Made by a program: the position numbers and the translations under genes. The notes beneath the pieces were generated by a model that saw nothing but the letters and a program-made list of their open reading frames with translations, did no database searches and was not told the origin of the DNA. 64,000 nt of DNA. It comes from G963677485 sp964519405 (GTDB lineage: Bacteria; Armatimonadota; HRBIN16). Positions 26,416 through 35,371 of the stretch are shown here, piece after piece; within the stretch, counting starts at the first letter, position 1; each line of letters opens with the position of its first letter. The stretch covers positions 1-64,000 of the forward strand of contig CAZFLA010000003.1 in NCBI GenBank assembly GCA_964519405.1. Reading direction: 5' to 3'.

Positions 26416-28790
26416 CTGTAGCCGCCACTGCTGCTCATCAAACTTTCACCCGAATTGCCTTTACCTAGCTTAGGTGTTTTGCCCAATGCTTTAAGCCTTA
26501 GCTGGAGCATAAACTGCTTACCAACGGAATATCCGGTTTGAATATCCGACATGCTGAACACAGCTTCCATACAATGCATGTCGCGGATAATTTGGTATTG
26601 CTGACTATCAAATTGATCCGTATAGCCATTGTAGTTCAGTAACCCGCCAATTCGCCAACCATTATTGAATAGATAGGTCTCGAGATAGGCATTGCCAGAT
26701 GCTAGCTTATCAGTTTTTGGATCATAAAGAGCGCTTATATTAGCACTCACAGTTTTATCTGAGTATCTCACGATGGAGCGTAGATTGTCCCAGCGACCGC
26801 TGTTAGGATCAATGCTGCTTGTCAAGGCGATCTGAGCCGTTGAACTTGGTTTTACCATGGCCTCAAGGTTTAGCATACGCCAGGGATTACTGTGCTGCAG
26901 CTCCGCGAAGAAATCATATCCGCTTCCTACACGAATTTTGAGCACATCAGATTTGTTATACTCAACCCCTACTGATGCATAACTGCTTTTGCCTGTGTAG
27001 TCTAACGATAGTGGACTATATCCATATGGCCGGCTATACTGGTAATTCGCTCGCCATGATAAGCCATCTGCTATCTGCTTATTCACACCTAAGCTTGTTT
27101 GCAGTACATACTGTGCGGAGTTGTCACTGCTGAATATCTGCCGGAAAAGGCTAGATCCTGTGAACTTGATTCCATTCCGGTCACTCCACTTAGGGTTCCA
27201 TGATGCCTCAAACAGAGCACGGCTGATGGTATCACCGTCGGGCATTTGTGCATATCTTCCCAGAATAGTGCTTAGGCTTAGGTCATCGTTCTTCTTCCAT
27301 AAGCGATATCCATCAGACTTCACACTCAACTCCGGCAGCTTCTCCAAACCACCATACATTATGCTGTTTTGATCAGCTCCTACATCAAAATAGCGGTTAA
27401 CCGTTAACCCCCAGTCAACTGATCCTAATACCCCACTGCCATCTAGCCCGCCTGTAAGGCGCTCCATCGTAGTGGAGGCGGCACCATTGTATGCATTATT
27501 GGTTTGAGAATAGTCACTCGACACTCGAATGGACTGCCTACCCCATCGGTAACCATATGACAGCGCTTGACTGAATGTATGGCTGCTGTAATATGAGGAG
27601 TCTTGGCTTTCATATCTCGAACTGCTGTTGAAGCTGCTTCCCCTTGCCGTCTGCGAAAGTGTGAGGTTCAGATTGCTGCTGCTGTCATTGCCTAGCATGT
27701 AGCTATTGTTTCTAAGATCGCCCGTGAAATTAGCTTCCATGCCCAGCAATTTAGATGTGTTATTCAATGATGCGGTGATATACCGTGATCCTTGGGTTTG
27801 ATTCAGCAAGCCATACACCTGTATGGTTCCTTTGTTTTGACCATACTCGTATGGCTGTTCTACACCCAACCCAACGCCCTTTTTCTGCATAAGCTGCAGA
27901 CGAAGTTTTCCCTGCTGTTGAATCAAGGCGTATCCCATGGCCATCTTCACGAAATAGCCTTCATCTACCGAGTTACCTACTTCAGGGATATACTCGGGAT
28001 CATATTCGCGGTCTAGTGGGATTACAAGTTTCGGTATCTTGAACAGGGTTCTGTTCCACATCCGCAGCCGAAGATCAGTGAGGGTAAGGCTCTTTCCTTT
28101 TACAAAATCGGCCGTGTCGGCGTCGATCTCATAGTGTGGATGCTCACGATCGCAAGTAGTTAATATGCAGTCGGTCATATGAGCCGTCTTCTGAGTACCC
28201 GTCATATCTGCACCGCTCATGATCAGGTTTTGTTTAAGCATACTGGAGTCTAGATATTGCGGAGACGCCCAACCACTAAATCCTGATGATCTCCAGTCGC
28301 GATACTTGGTATTCAATTGATACTGTTTAGCTTTGAGGCTTAGGCCTTCGGAAGTAACAAATACATCGCCATCGAACTGATATTCATGTATATCTGTATT
28401 TCCGATGACTTTATCCGCCGTTAAGGTGTGGTCACGCCATGCGGCTTCAATACCTTTCGCAGTCAATTCATGGGTTGGCGATATCTCTAGCTCATCGAAC
28501 TTTTTAACCAATAACTTATTGTTGTTATTCTCGGCTTGTTCCGCACTGCCAGCGGTATATGCTTGGTTCAATGCCATCTGACTAGCTTCACAAACGGAAC
28601 TAGTTACCAGATAGAGTGATGTTCCTGGCAACAGTGTTGATACGCCCGATACCATCGTGAAGGCATTCTCAGGGATCACTGGTGTTAGTTGATTGGCAGT
28701 ATGTGCATCTTTGTCGACAACCAAGGACTGAGCCGTGGCAGTATTCACGGCCAATACACACATAAATGCCGAAACAATAATACTACGCAA
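26409..28790 (-). CDS. LptD-like outer-membrane LPS assembly protein (OstA domain plus beta-barrel)
   Basis: Predicted outer-membrane protein of 793 residues: signal peptide (SAFMCVLAVNTATA), an OstA/LptA-like domain (LTADKVIGNTDIHEYQFDGD), then a long stretch of alternating hydrophobic/polar strands typical of a barrel. The linker has LptD-like MTDCILTTCDREHPHYEID near 210-230, with two cysteines, and FKIPKLVIPLDREY. LptD inserts LPS into the outer leaflet. The start is TTG at 28790, supported by AGAGG upstream; it overlaps the comEC stop by 8 bases. It lies back-to-back with the lptC-lptA-lptB-lptF operon, which supports the role. Identity is by motif only, and no LptE was seen. Confidence 0.78.
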   Translation of the reverse strand: MRSIIVSAFMCVLAVNTATAQSLVVDKDAHTANQLTPVIPENAFTMVSGVSTLLPGTSLYLVTSSVCEASQMALNQAYTAGSAEQAENNNNKLLVKKFDELEISPTHELTAKGIEAAWRDHTLTADKVIGNTDIHEYQFDGDVFVTSEGLSLKAKQYQLNTKYRDWRSSGFSGWASPQYLDSSMLKQNLIMSGADMTGTQKTAHMTDCILTTCDREHPHYEIDADTADFVKGKSLTLTDLRLRMWNRTLFKIPKLVIPLDREYDPEYIPEVGNSVDEGYFVKMAMGYALIQQQGKLRLQLMQKKGVGLGVEQPYEYGQNKGTIQVYGLLNQTQGSRYITASLNNTSKLLGMEANFTGDLRNNSYMLGNDSSSNLNLTLSQTARGSSFNSSSRYESQDSSYYSSHTFSQALSYGYRWGRQSIRVSSDYSQTNNAYNGAASTTMERLTGGLDGSGVLGSVDWGLTVNRYFDVGADQNSIMYGGLEKLPELSVKSDGYRLWKKNDDLSLSTILGRYAQMPDGDTISRALFEASWNPKWSDRNGIKFTGSSLFRQIFSSDNSAQYVLQTSLGVNKQIADGLSWRANYQYSRPYGYSPLSLDYTGKSSYASVGVEYNKSDVLKIRVGSGYDFFAELQHSNPWRMLNLEAMVKPSSTAQIALTSSIDPNSGRWDNLRSIVRYSDKTVSANISALYDPKTDKLASGNAYLETYLFNNGWRIGGLLNYNGYTDQFDSQQYQIIRDMHCMEAVFSMSDIQTGYSVGKQFMLQLRLKALGKTPKLGKGNSGESLMSSSGGYSY

Positions 28791-30327
28791 CTACCGAGTG
28801 CCTCTTTCTGACGAACTGCCTGATAATTACCAACAAACTACCATAACAAGAGTAGTATACAATGAGTAACTGCACGGATGGAGCAGCCGTTTTCATACTG
28901 CTTCCTGGTATGCTGCAAGCACGATCAGCACAAAACATGATCGCCTCCGCACAGAGCCGCAACAACCAACTAGTGACTGAGTATAATTCGATTCCGATTG
29001 ACTCTAACCAACCTACCAATGGAACCAAGCATGTAATGACGCTGACTGGGAATGCCACTAGTATATTGGTGATCGGACTGATGATTGAAATGCGATTGAA
29101 GTAGTATGCACTCAGCGGCAGAGCAGCCGCAGCACACAATATGCCCACAAGCAACAGTTGTCGCAGTGTGTGCAGCCATCTTGAGAGTAACTGCTTTTGG
29201 TAGCGGCGGTACATTACACAGTTTGCAATTGCGATGATACAGCAAACCATCACAAAGGACATCTGGAATGAGGGATCATAGATGCTGTATGGCTGCCATA
29301 TCAAAATCACCATGGCGGCTACAGCACATGAACTCAACGCGTCACGGTCTCGATGAGCACATTGAGCTAATCCCACAGCACTGCACATAACAGCACTGCG
29401 AATCACGGGGCTCTCTCCACCACATACCAAGGCATACGCCCACACAGCGATAATGCTCATCACAATTCGCCACGAACGCGGCGTGGTCAGCAGACCCAAT
29501 AACAACCAGACAAACCCAAACACCGCCGAAACATGAAGACCGCTTGGAGACATAATATGGATTATCCCCGAGTTGGCAAGACTATCCCGAAGCGAATTGG
29601 GCATATCGCTTGTGTCGCCAAGTGATATACCTTTAACTAACCCGCGAACTCGACCTGGTAAGCTATCAGTCAACCCACCTAAGCAAACTGCCCGAACACG
29701 GCTCATACATGTCAGCAGTGATTTACTTGGAATTAGCCTCATATTGTCGGAAGATCCCATCGCACTTTGTAGAAAGATGCCTCTCCGACGCAGCCATAAA
29801 CCATAGGGACTATTGGGAACCGCTTGCCACTTACAGTGTATGAGGAGAGATTGTCCTCGATAGATCTCGTATTCCGGGATATCAAACAGCATTAACTGCA
29901 TTTTTGAACCTGGCATCAACTGAGCACTTCGGTCAACAGAAACAACTAAACTCGCTCTGTTGCCAATGATTTTAGGCTCAGCTAACACGTGTACCGTTAA
30001 CTCCCCTTCTCCGGATACCGACTGTGCCAACTGTCTGTGTGTGATAATCGACTGCGGTATTCCTACCGATACTCCCATAGCTAACCCAATAGTCATCAAC
30101 AGCACAACATCATGAATACATCGGCGAAAGGCAATTACGACCAACACTAATCCATAAGCCACGACTGCTAACACGACACCCGACATTACTGCCGATAGAC
30201 AAATTCCAGCGAGTAAGCCGATACACAAGCACAAAGAGATGCGTGGTTGTAGGTGTTGGCTAATCGCTTTGCCGTACAACCCTTGCAGTGTTAGCTGTGG
30301 TAACCCATGGTATTTGGTTAAAGTCAT
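28783..30327 (-). CDS. comEC: ComEC/Rec2-type DNA-uptake channel, without metallo-beta-lactamase domain
   Basis: Polytopic membrane protein of 514 residues: two early helices, an OB-like extracytoplasmic DUF4131 part (residues about 100-200) and the Competence domain with multiple helices. Family motifs include LVKGISLGDTSDMP, SGIIHIMSPSGLHVSAVFG (usual LAxSGLxHLLAISGLHV), ESPVIRSAVM and QPYSIYDPSFQMSFV. In naturally transformable bacteria ComEC carries single-stranded DNA across the inner membrane. Bacillus ComEC is about 776 residues and ends in a metallo-beta-lactamase-like domain; that domain is missing here. No Shine-Dalgarno site is seen before the ATG at 30327. A separate ComEC-type hydrolase is encoded at 56283-57137. 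Confidence 0.87.
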   Translation of the reverse strand: MTLTKYHGLPQLTLQGLYGKAISQHLQPRISLCLCIGLLAGICLSAVMSGVVLAVVAYGLVLVVIAFRRCIHDVVLLMTIGLAMGVSVGIPQSIITHRQLAQSVSGEGELTVHVLAEPKIIGNRASLVVSVDRSAQLMPGSKMQLMLFDIPEYEIYRGQSLLIHCKWQAVPNSPYGLWLRRRGIFLQSAMGSSDNMRLIPSKSLLTCMSRVRAVCLGGLTDSLPGRVRGLVKGISLGDTSDMPNSLRDSLANSGIIHIMSPSGLHVSAVFGFVWLLLGLLTTPRSWRIVMSIIAVWAYALVCGGESPVIRSAVMCSAVGLAQCAHRDRDALSSCAVAAMVILIWQPYSIYDPSFQMSFVMVCCIIAIANCVMYRRYQKQLLSRWLHTLRQLLLVGILCAAAALPLSAYYFNRISIISPITNILVAFPVSVITCLVPLVGWLESIGIELYSVTSWLLRLCAEAIMFCADRACSIPGSSMKTAAPSVQLLIVYYSCYGSLLVIIRQFVRKRHSVVA

Positions 30328-30380
30328 TATTTATAGAAGGTAAATAACCAACATGATAGCGTCTCGATAATGTAAACTAT

Positions 30381-30923
30381 ATGAGTATGCGAAGTGCAGC
30401 TACCATTGTCATTATTATCGCCGTATTCCTATGCGGCTGCAATAAACAACCTCAGAAGCAGGTAAAAGAGAAATCTAAACCTGCTCCGACGTTGCAGGTG
30501 GCCTCGCGCGCAATTTCTGTAAAATGGTTGATTCCAGGCACACCTAGTCGTGTTTTGTGGGAAGCCACAGCCAAAACTGGCATCGGCTTAAATGGCGGTG
30601 AACTAGGTGGAGACAGCAGTGGACGGTTTGAGCAGGTTAGCTGCACGCTTTACGATAAGGGCGGGAAACCAGTTAACAAGCTGCAGGCTGCCAAAGTAAC
30701 CGCAGATAAAGACAAATACGAAGTGACCTGTTCTGGCGGTGTGAAAGCGGCCTCCATGGTGAACCAGGTCACCCTACAAGCTGATAAGGCTGTGTGGTAT
30801 GCCAAAAAGCATATGATTGTTGCTGAAGGGCACGTAAGAGTCTACGGTGAGGCATTTGACGTTCGAGGGGAACGCATGGAATTGAATACGGACTTCACGT
30901 CCATGCACCTAATTAATCCATAA
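30381..30923 (+). CDS. LptC-like lipoprotein
   Basis: 180-residue lipoprotein: signal ATIVIIIAVFLCGC with Cys 20 as the lipobox cysteine, then a linker and a beta-jellyroll-type domain. The tail reads TLQADKAVWYAKKHMIVAEG, HVRVYGEAFDVRGERMEL, the pattern seen in LptC/YrbK proteins. LptC forms the periplasmic bridge between LptBFG and LptA. In E. coli LptC is anchored by a transmembrane helix, so a lipid anchor is unusual. It is first in the operon and 19 bases before lptA. The start ATG at 30381 lacks a clear ribosome-binding site, and the ATG two codons later is an alternative. Confidence 0.78.
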   Translation: MSMRSAATIVIIIAVFLCGCNKQPQKQVKEKSKPAPTLQVASRAISVKWLIPGTPSRVLWEATAKTGIGLNGGELGGDSSGRFEQVSCTLYDKGGKPVNKLQAAKVTADKDKYEVTCSGGVKAASMVNQVTLQADKAVWYAKKHMIVAEGHVRVYGEAFDVRGERMELNTDFTSMHLINP

Positions 30924-30942
30924 GAATATCTAGGAGCTACGC

Positions 30943-31512
30943 ATGTATAAATACATCCGTTATTCATTCATACTGCTGATGTTAGCAGTATTCACTTCAA
31001 CTTCAAGTGCACAAACCACTGTCGGCAGTTTCAAACTCTCCAAATATAAAGATATCAAAACATCCTACAGTGCTGACAAACAGATACGTGTTGAGGTGAC
31101 GGGTTCTCGCGTAGTGCTCGAACGCAATGACGGCACTCTACGCATGACAGCTCAGAAGATAGTCATTGTTTCCCGAGCTCCACAAGCAGGAAAGCCTCGT
31201 ATCGACAACGCATCTGCAACTGGTGGTGTGGAACTATTTGTCACCGATGGCAAACAAAACCGCAAAGCTCGCGGTAATGCTGGCAGCGTGGAATATGTCG
31301 GAAATGCGTCGTCCCCCAAGATACTGCTAAAAGGCGGGGTGAACATCACCGTAGAAGAAGCCGATTTTGTAGCTACACAGAAGGGTGCATCTGGTGTGAT
31401 AGACCTAAATACGGCAAATGGCGCAGTTAATATTGATAGCGTCACCCTATCAGGCAGCGAAGAACAAACGGAAGCCACCTACTCCTCTAAGGAGACCAGC
31501 ACTAAGAAATGA
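30943..31512 (+). CDS. lptA: LptA/OstA-like periplasmic LPS transport protein
   Basis: 189-residue periplasmic protein with a signal peptide (YSFILLMLAVFTSTSSAQ) and an OstA-type beta fold: DGTLRMTAQKIVIVSR, ASATGGVELFV, ARGNAGSVEYVG and PKILLKGGVNITVEEADF. LptA polymerises into the bridge that carries LPS to the outer membrane. The ATG follows AGGAG with a 7-base spacer. The stop overlaps lptB as ATGA. Sequence similarity to canonical LptA is patterned rather than close; position directly before lptB makes the call good. Confidence 0.82.
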   Translation: MYKYIRYSFILLMLAVFTSTSSAQTTVGSFKLSKYKDIKTSYSADKQIRVEVTGSRVVLERNDGTLRMTAQKIVIVSRAPQAGKPRIDNASATGGVELFVTDGKQNRKARGNAGSVEYVGNASSPKILLKGGVNITVEEADFVATQKGASGVIDLNTANGAVNIDSVTLSGSEEQTEATYSSKETSTKK

Positions 31513-32240
31513 CAGCCAGCCTACGCGTTGAAAACTTAGTGAAAGTCTACCGTGGCCGAAAAGTTGTAGATGGTGTCAGTTTTGCTATGAATACTGGCGA
31601 AATCGTAGGTCTGCTTGGACCAAACGGAGCAGGGAAAACAACATCCTTCTATATGACCGTGGGGTTAGTTCAACCTTCTGATGGCCGTGTTTACTTAAAT
31701 GACCATGATATTACATCCATGCCGATGTTCGCACGCGCCCGTCAAGGCATTGGGTATCTCGCCCAAGAGCCATCGGTGTTCCGTAAACTCACTGTAGAAG
31801 ACAATCTACGGTTGGTATTGCAAGCCCGGGGCATTGACGGTGATGACGCAAATAGACAGATTGATACCATCCTTGATGACTTCCACATCGCACGCTTGAG
31901 AAAGTCACAAGCTTATGTGTTGTCCGGAGGCGAACGCCGTCGAGTTGAGATTGCCAGAGCTATCGCGGCATCCCCTCAGTTTATTTTGCTCGACGAACCC
32001 TTTACTGGTGTCGACCCGATTGCTATTGCCGACCTACAGAAAATTATCGCCACATTACGCGAAAAAATGGGTATCGGGATATTGATAACCGACCATAACG
32101 TGCGAGCCACCTTACGTATTACCGATCGTGCATATATCATTGCTGAGGGTAAGATTGTTACCGAAGGGGCATCGGAAGACCTTCCGCAAAACCCAATCGC
32201 ACGTAAGTTCTACCTTGGGCAGGAATACGACAATATATGA
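31509..32240 (+). CDS. lptB: LPS export ABC transporter ATP-binding protein LptB
   Basis: Cytoplasmic ATPase that powers LPS extraction from the inner membrane with LptF/LptG. The 243-residue protein has Walker A LLGPNGAGKTTSFYM, Q-loop GIGYLAQEPSVFRKLTVEDN, signature LSGGERRRVEIARAI, Walker B FILLDEPFTGVDPIA and H-loop ITDHNVRATL. The VDPIA and DHNVR details are typical of LptB rather than other ABC ATPases. It is coupled on both sides by ATGA overlaps (lptA upstream, permease downstream). Confidence 0.95.
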   Translation: MTASLRVENLVKVYRGRKVVDGVSFAMNTGEIVGLLGPNGAGKTTSFYMTVGLVQPSDGRVYLNDHDITSMPMFARARQGIGYLAQEPSVFRKLTVEDNLRLVLQARGIDGDDANRQIDTILDDFHIARLRKSQAYVLSGGERRRVEIARAIAASPQFILLDEPFTGVDPIAIADLQKIIATLREKMGIGILITDHNVRATLRITDRAYIIAEGKIVTEGASEDLPQNPIARKFYLGQEYDNI

Positions 32241-33349
32241 TTCGACTTAAGGTAGTAGATAGGCTTGTTCTTCAGGAACTCATATCGCCGTTCTTCTTCG
32301 GCATTATGATGTTTACTGTGCTGTTTTTCGCGGGCACCAACCTATTTTCCATAGCAGAATATATGGTCAAGGGCGCTTCACCGTTTCTAGTTACCAAACT
32401 CATCATGCTCAGTCTCCCTGCGGTTATTGTTAAGACATTTCCAATGGGTATGCTTTTAGCCAGTTTGCTGGCTTTTGGGCGATTTTCCGGTGAGAGCGAA
32501 TTGGTGGCTACTTATGCCTCTGGATATAGCCTCGTTCGAATCATGGTTCCTGTAGCGATCTTCGGTTTGCTGGTCAGTTTTGTCGCTATGTTCTTCTATG
32601 AGTTTGCCGTTCCTAAGGCAACTGCAGAGATGTGGCGATTAAAAACAGCGATTGTTAAGCAAGTTGGAGACCAAACACGAGCTGTGAGCCAGACAGTCAC
32701 CGTTGATAACAAAGTTCAAACATCCATCGTTGCCCAAGGCGGAGCAGACCTTGAATCGGGCATCCTTTATGATGTCACAGCCACCCAGTTTGCTCCTGTC
32801 AATGGTCATTGGGTTCCTCAATTCACTGTTTGTGCTGAGCGGGCAAAATGGATCGGCGGAGTGGAATGGAACCTAGAGAATGGTTATTGGCAAGCAGCAG
32901 ACGGAACGGCAAGAGTAGAATTTGCGTATTCCAGTACACGGCAGCTTAAAAGCGGATTGAATAAATCATTACAGCAAGTAGAAGAAGATCTCGTGCCGGA
33001 TCCTGATGCACGAAGCTTCCGTGATACCATGCGGAAGATACGGAAGTATCATAAAGCTGGCGAGAACACGGATCAATTACTTGTCGAATTGTTGAATAAA
33101 ATTAGCTTACCATTAGCGAGTTTCATTTTCGGGCTTGTTGGAGCTCCTCTGGCTATACGCCGGCAACGTGCAACGGCAGCCGCAGGCTTTGCCACGAGTA
33201 TTGTAGTCATCTTCCTATACTGGACGCTGTATGAATATCTCTACATAATGGGTAAGAATGGCACTATTCACCCTGTTGTCGCAGCATTTCTACCGGATTT
33301 CCTTGGATTGGTCGCGGGTATATATTTCTTAAGGCAAAAGAGTCGGTGA
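32237..33349 (+). CDS. LptF/LptG family LPS export permease
   Basis: 370-residue YjgP/YjgQ-type permease with six membrane segments: two near the N-terminus, one or two near residues 60-120, then a periplasmic jellyroll (about 130-270) and the last helices near 290-370. Recognisable features are LQELISPFFFGIMMFTVLFF, ALPAVIVKTFPMGML-like text near 55-70 and KISLPLASFIFGLVGAPLAI. Only one permease gene is present, while Proteobacteria need both LptF and LptG; either it forms a homodimer or the second gene is elsewhere. The ATG overlaps the lptB stop. Confidence 0.92.
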   Translation: MIRLKVVDRLVLQELISPFFFGIMMFTVLFFAGTNLFSIAEYMVKGASPFLVTKLIMLSLPAVIVKTFPMGMLLASLLAFGRFSGESELVATYASGYSLVRIMVPVAIFGLLVSFVAMFFYEFAVPKATAEMWRLKTAIVKQVGDQTRAVSQTVTVDNKVQTSIVAQGGADLESGILYDVTATQFAPVNGHWVPQFTVCAERAKWIGGVEWNLENGYWQAADGTARVEFAYSSTRQLKSGLNKSLQQVEEDLVPDPDARSFRDTMRKIRKYHKAGENTDQLLVELLNKISLPLASFIFGLVGAPLAIRRQRATAAAGFATSIVVIFLYWTLYEYLYIMGKNGTIHPVVAAFLPDFLGLVAGIYFLRQKSR

Positions 33350-33356
33350 TCAGTAG

Positions 33357-34901
33357 ATGCCCATAACTGTGTCTGTTGGTATCATAGTCGTTCTGCTATC
33401 GGGCTTTATCGCCTATCTAGGGGACTGGCTTGGCCGCACTCTGGGTCGCAAGAAGCTAAGTATATGGGGTTTTCGTCCCCGATATACAGCCATGATTGTC
33501 ACAGCCTTCACTGGAGCTGTTATCTCCATGCTGTCGCTGGCCATCATATTGATGTCGGTCGCCACTTTCAGAGATATCATCTTCAAGGGTGAAAAGACCT
33601 TAAAGCTGTTGAAACAGACGGAAAGCCGCTATACAGTCTTAAACCGTAAATACCGCTCAATCACTACAGAATTAGCTAATATCAGCGATAAACTTCAGTC
33701 ACAAACGCTGAAGCTGAAAAACAATAATATACTGCTGCAAAAACAGGTCGTGATGCTTCAAAACGCGAAGCTGGAACTTGCTCAACGAAACCAACAGGTT
33801 GAGAAACTTAAGGGCACAGAAATCCGACTGCAAAGCCAGATCGCCAGCCAAAAACTACGATTGAATACTTTAGCCAACAGTAATAAGTTACTGATGGCAG
33901 AGTCTGAAGAGTTGAAGCGAACGGCTAAGAAGCTTAAGAGCTCCAGCGATTTCCTTCTTTCACAGAATGCACGCTTCCTTGAAGCAAACCGCTTAAGTCT
34001 CCGAGCCAACATCGAAACTCAAGGTAAGAACCTTGAATTAGAGACACAAAATAAAGAGCTCAGTAAGCAAGACGAGAAACTGCGCGCTGAAGGAACTATA
34101 CTAGCAAATAAAAGTGCGGAACTGCAAACACAGTTAAAAGAGCTTGATTCCACTATAGCCAACCTGAAACTGCAGGAAGCTCAGCTGCGCGATGCCGTCA
34201 GTTCACTAATAGATAAAACATCAAAACCATTGGTGTTTGAACGAGGACAGGAAGTGTTCCGCCGTATTGTTAGCAACAAACTAGGTGTTAAGCGTATTAG
34301 GCAGGAACTTCAAAGACTGCTGGTAGAAGCCGGATGGGCTGCTGAAGCCCGAGGCGCCGCTAAAGGTGATTCCTGGAGGGCTGCTTACGTTCCTGTTAAG
34401 AAGATTACTTTAACAACTCCAGATCAGCAGAGTTCAGAGGTGGTGGCGGATGAATGGGAAAGTATTAGAGCTTTATCTATGCAGATAGCCACATCCAATG
34501 AACCTGTGCTTGTGGTGGCATCCAGCGTACGCAACAGCTACGCTGCTGAACCGGTGCCCATCGAGCTTACGCCGTATCGCAACCAACTCGTATTCAAAAG
34601 CGGGCAGGAAATTGCTCGTATGAAGGTGTTTACCGGAGTTAACGCCGGGGTATTATCAAACCAAATTGTGCAGTTCTTAGTGACTGATGTAAAAAGTCGA
34701 GCGGTACAAGCAGGACTGCTGCCTGTTATCGGAAGCAACGGAACAAGCTCCGTCGGTGACCTGCCTAACGAGGAGCTTGCCGAAGCCGTTCAGCAGTTGA
34801 AATATTCGGGGTTATCACGTAAAGCTGAGATATCATTCACTGCCAAGAATGATACATATACTGGAGACGAATTAAAAATTCGACTAAGGATGGTACCTTG
34901 A
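33357..34901 (+). CDS. DUF3084 membrane coiled-coil protein
   Basis: 514 residues matching the DUF3084 family known mainly from Cyanobacteria and Armatimonadota. Two N-terminal helices (VSVGIIVVLLSGFIAYLGDW and VTAFTGAVISMLSLAIILM) flank the family motif LGRKKLSIWGFRPRYTAMIV. A long coiled coil follows (about 85-290, rich in Lys, Gln, Leu and Asn), then a C-terminal globular domain with FERGQEVFRRIV near 300 and a repeat-like LVFKSGQEIARMKVF near 410. Function is unknown. It is 7 bases after the Lpt permease and overlaps the RuvX-like gene as TTGA, so it is in the same operon as the LPS exporter. Confidence 0.85.
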   Translation: MPITVSVGIIVVLLSGFIAYLGDWLGRTLGRKKLSIWGFRPRYTAMIVTAFTGAVISMLSLAIILMSVATFRDIIFKGEKTLKLLKQTESRYTVLNRKYRSITTELANISDKLQSQTLKLKNNNILLQKQVVMLQNAKLELAQRNQQVEKLKGTEIRLQSQIASQKLRLNTLANSNKLLMAESEELKRTAKKLKSSSDFLLSQNARFLEANRLSLRANIETQGKNLELETQNKELSKQDEKLRAEGTILANKSAELQTQLKELDSTIANLKLQEAQLRDAVSSLIDKTSKPLVFERGQEVFRRIVSNKLGVKRIRQELQRLLVEAGWAAEARGAAKGDSWRAAYVPVKKITLTTPDQQSSEVVADEWESIRALSMQIATSNEPVLVVASSVRNSYAAEPVPIELTPYRNQLVFKSGQEIARMKVFTGVNAGVLSNQIVQFLVTDVKSRAVQAGLLPVIGSNGTSSVGDLPNEELAEAVQQLKYSGLSRKAEISFTAKNDTYTGDELKIRLRMVP

Positions 34902-35326
34902 GCGAAGTAGATTGCTTCATTGGACGTGTACTCGCCATTGACCCAGGAACCTCGAAATGCGGATTAGCCATTGTAGACCATCAGGGAGTACCAGTAGAAG
35001 TGCTAGTCATCCCTGCGGAACAAATCACAGAATATTGCACAATGTGGCAGCAGAAATACAAACCAGAAGCTGTTGTGATGGGTAATGGTACTGGTCACAA
35101 AGCTCTAAAGCCTGTTGTTCAGGCTATCTACCCTCAATATGAAATAGTAAATGAGCGAAGCAGTTCCGAAGAAGCCAAGGCAATATACTACAAGTATAAT
35201 CCACCAAAAGGCTGCCTCTGTCTGCTTCCAATTTCTTGGCTGTGTCCAAGAGCACCTATTGATGGCTATGCCGCGGTAGTAATCGCTCACCGATGGCTGG
35301 ATTTATCAACTAAAACACAACACTGA
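34898..35326 (+). CDS. RuvC/YqgF (RuvX)-like RNase H-fold protein
   Basis: 142-residue RNase H-fold protein. Acidic active-site positions can be seen: AIDPGTSKCGLAIVD near residue 13, MGNGTGHKAL near 62, the YqgF-type VNERSSSEEAKAIY near 86, and the C-terminal PIDGYAAVVIAHRWL with Asp. This keeps the D-E-D pattern of RuvC/YqgF nucleases. The start is TTG at 34898, overlapping the DUF3084 stop (TTGA). From memory a RuvC-like gene next to DUF3084 also occurs in Cyanobacteria, suggesting a conserved but uncharacterised pair. Not ruvC proper: no ruvA/ruvB nearby and the length is short. Confidence 0.78.
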   Translation: MSEVDCFIGRVLAIDPGTSKCGLAIVDHQGVPVEVLVIPAEQITEYCTMWQQKYKPEAVVMGNGTGHKALKPVVQAIYPQYEIVNERSSSEEAKAIYYKYNPPKGCLCLLPISWLCPRAPIDGYAAVVIAHRWLDLSTKTQH

Positions 35327-35331
35327 ATTCA

Positions 35332-35364
35332 AAGCACCGGCGCAAATATATAGTGACGGTGCTT
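35332..35364 (+). terminator. Possible terminator of the lpt operon
   Basis: An 8-bp stem (AAGCACCG at 35332-35339 with CGGTGCTT at 35357-35364) with a 17-base loop lies 6 bases after the RuvX-like stop. There is no T-run after it, so the call is weak. Confidence 0.35.
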
Positions 35365-35371
35365 CATAGTC

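Noticed and set aside
33357..34901. Chromosome-partition or SMC-like protein
   Set aside because: The long coiled coil suggests it, but the two N-terminal helices and LGRKKLSIWGFRPRYTAMIV fit DUF3084, and no ATPase motifs are present.
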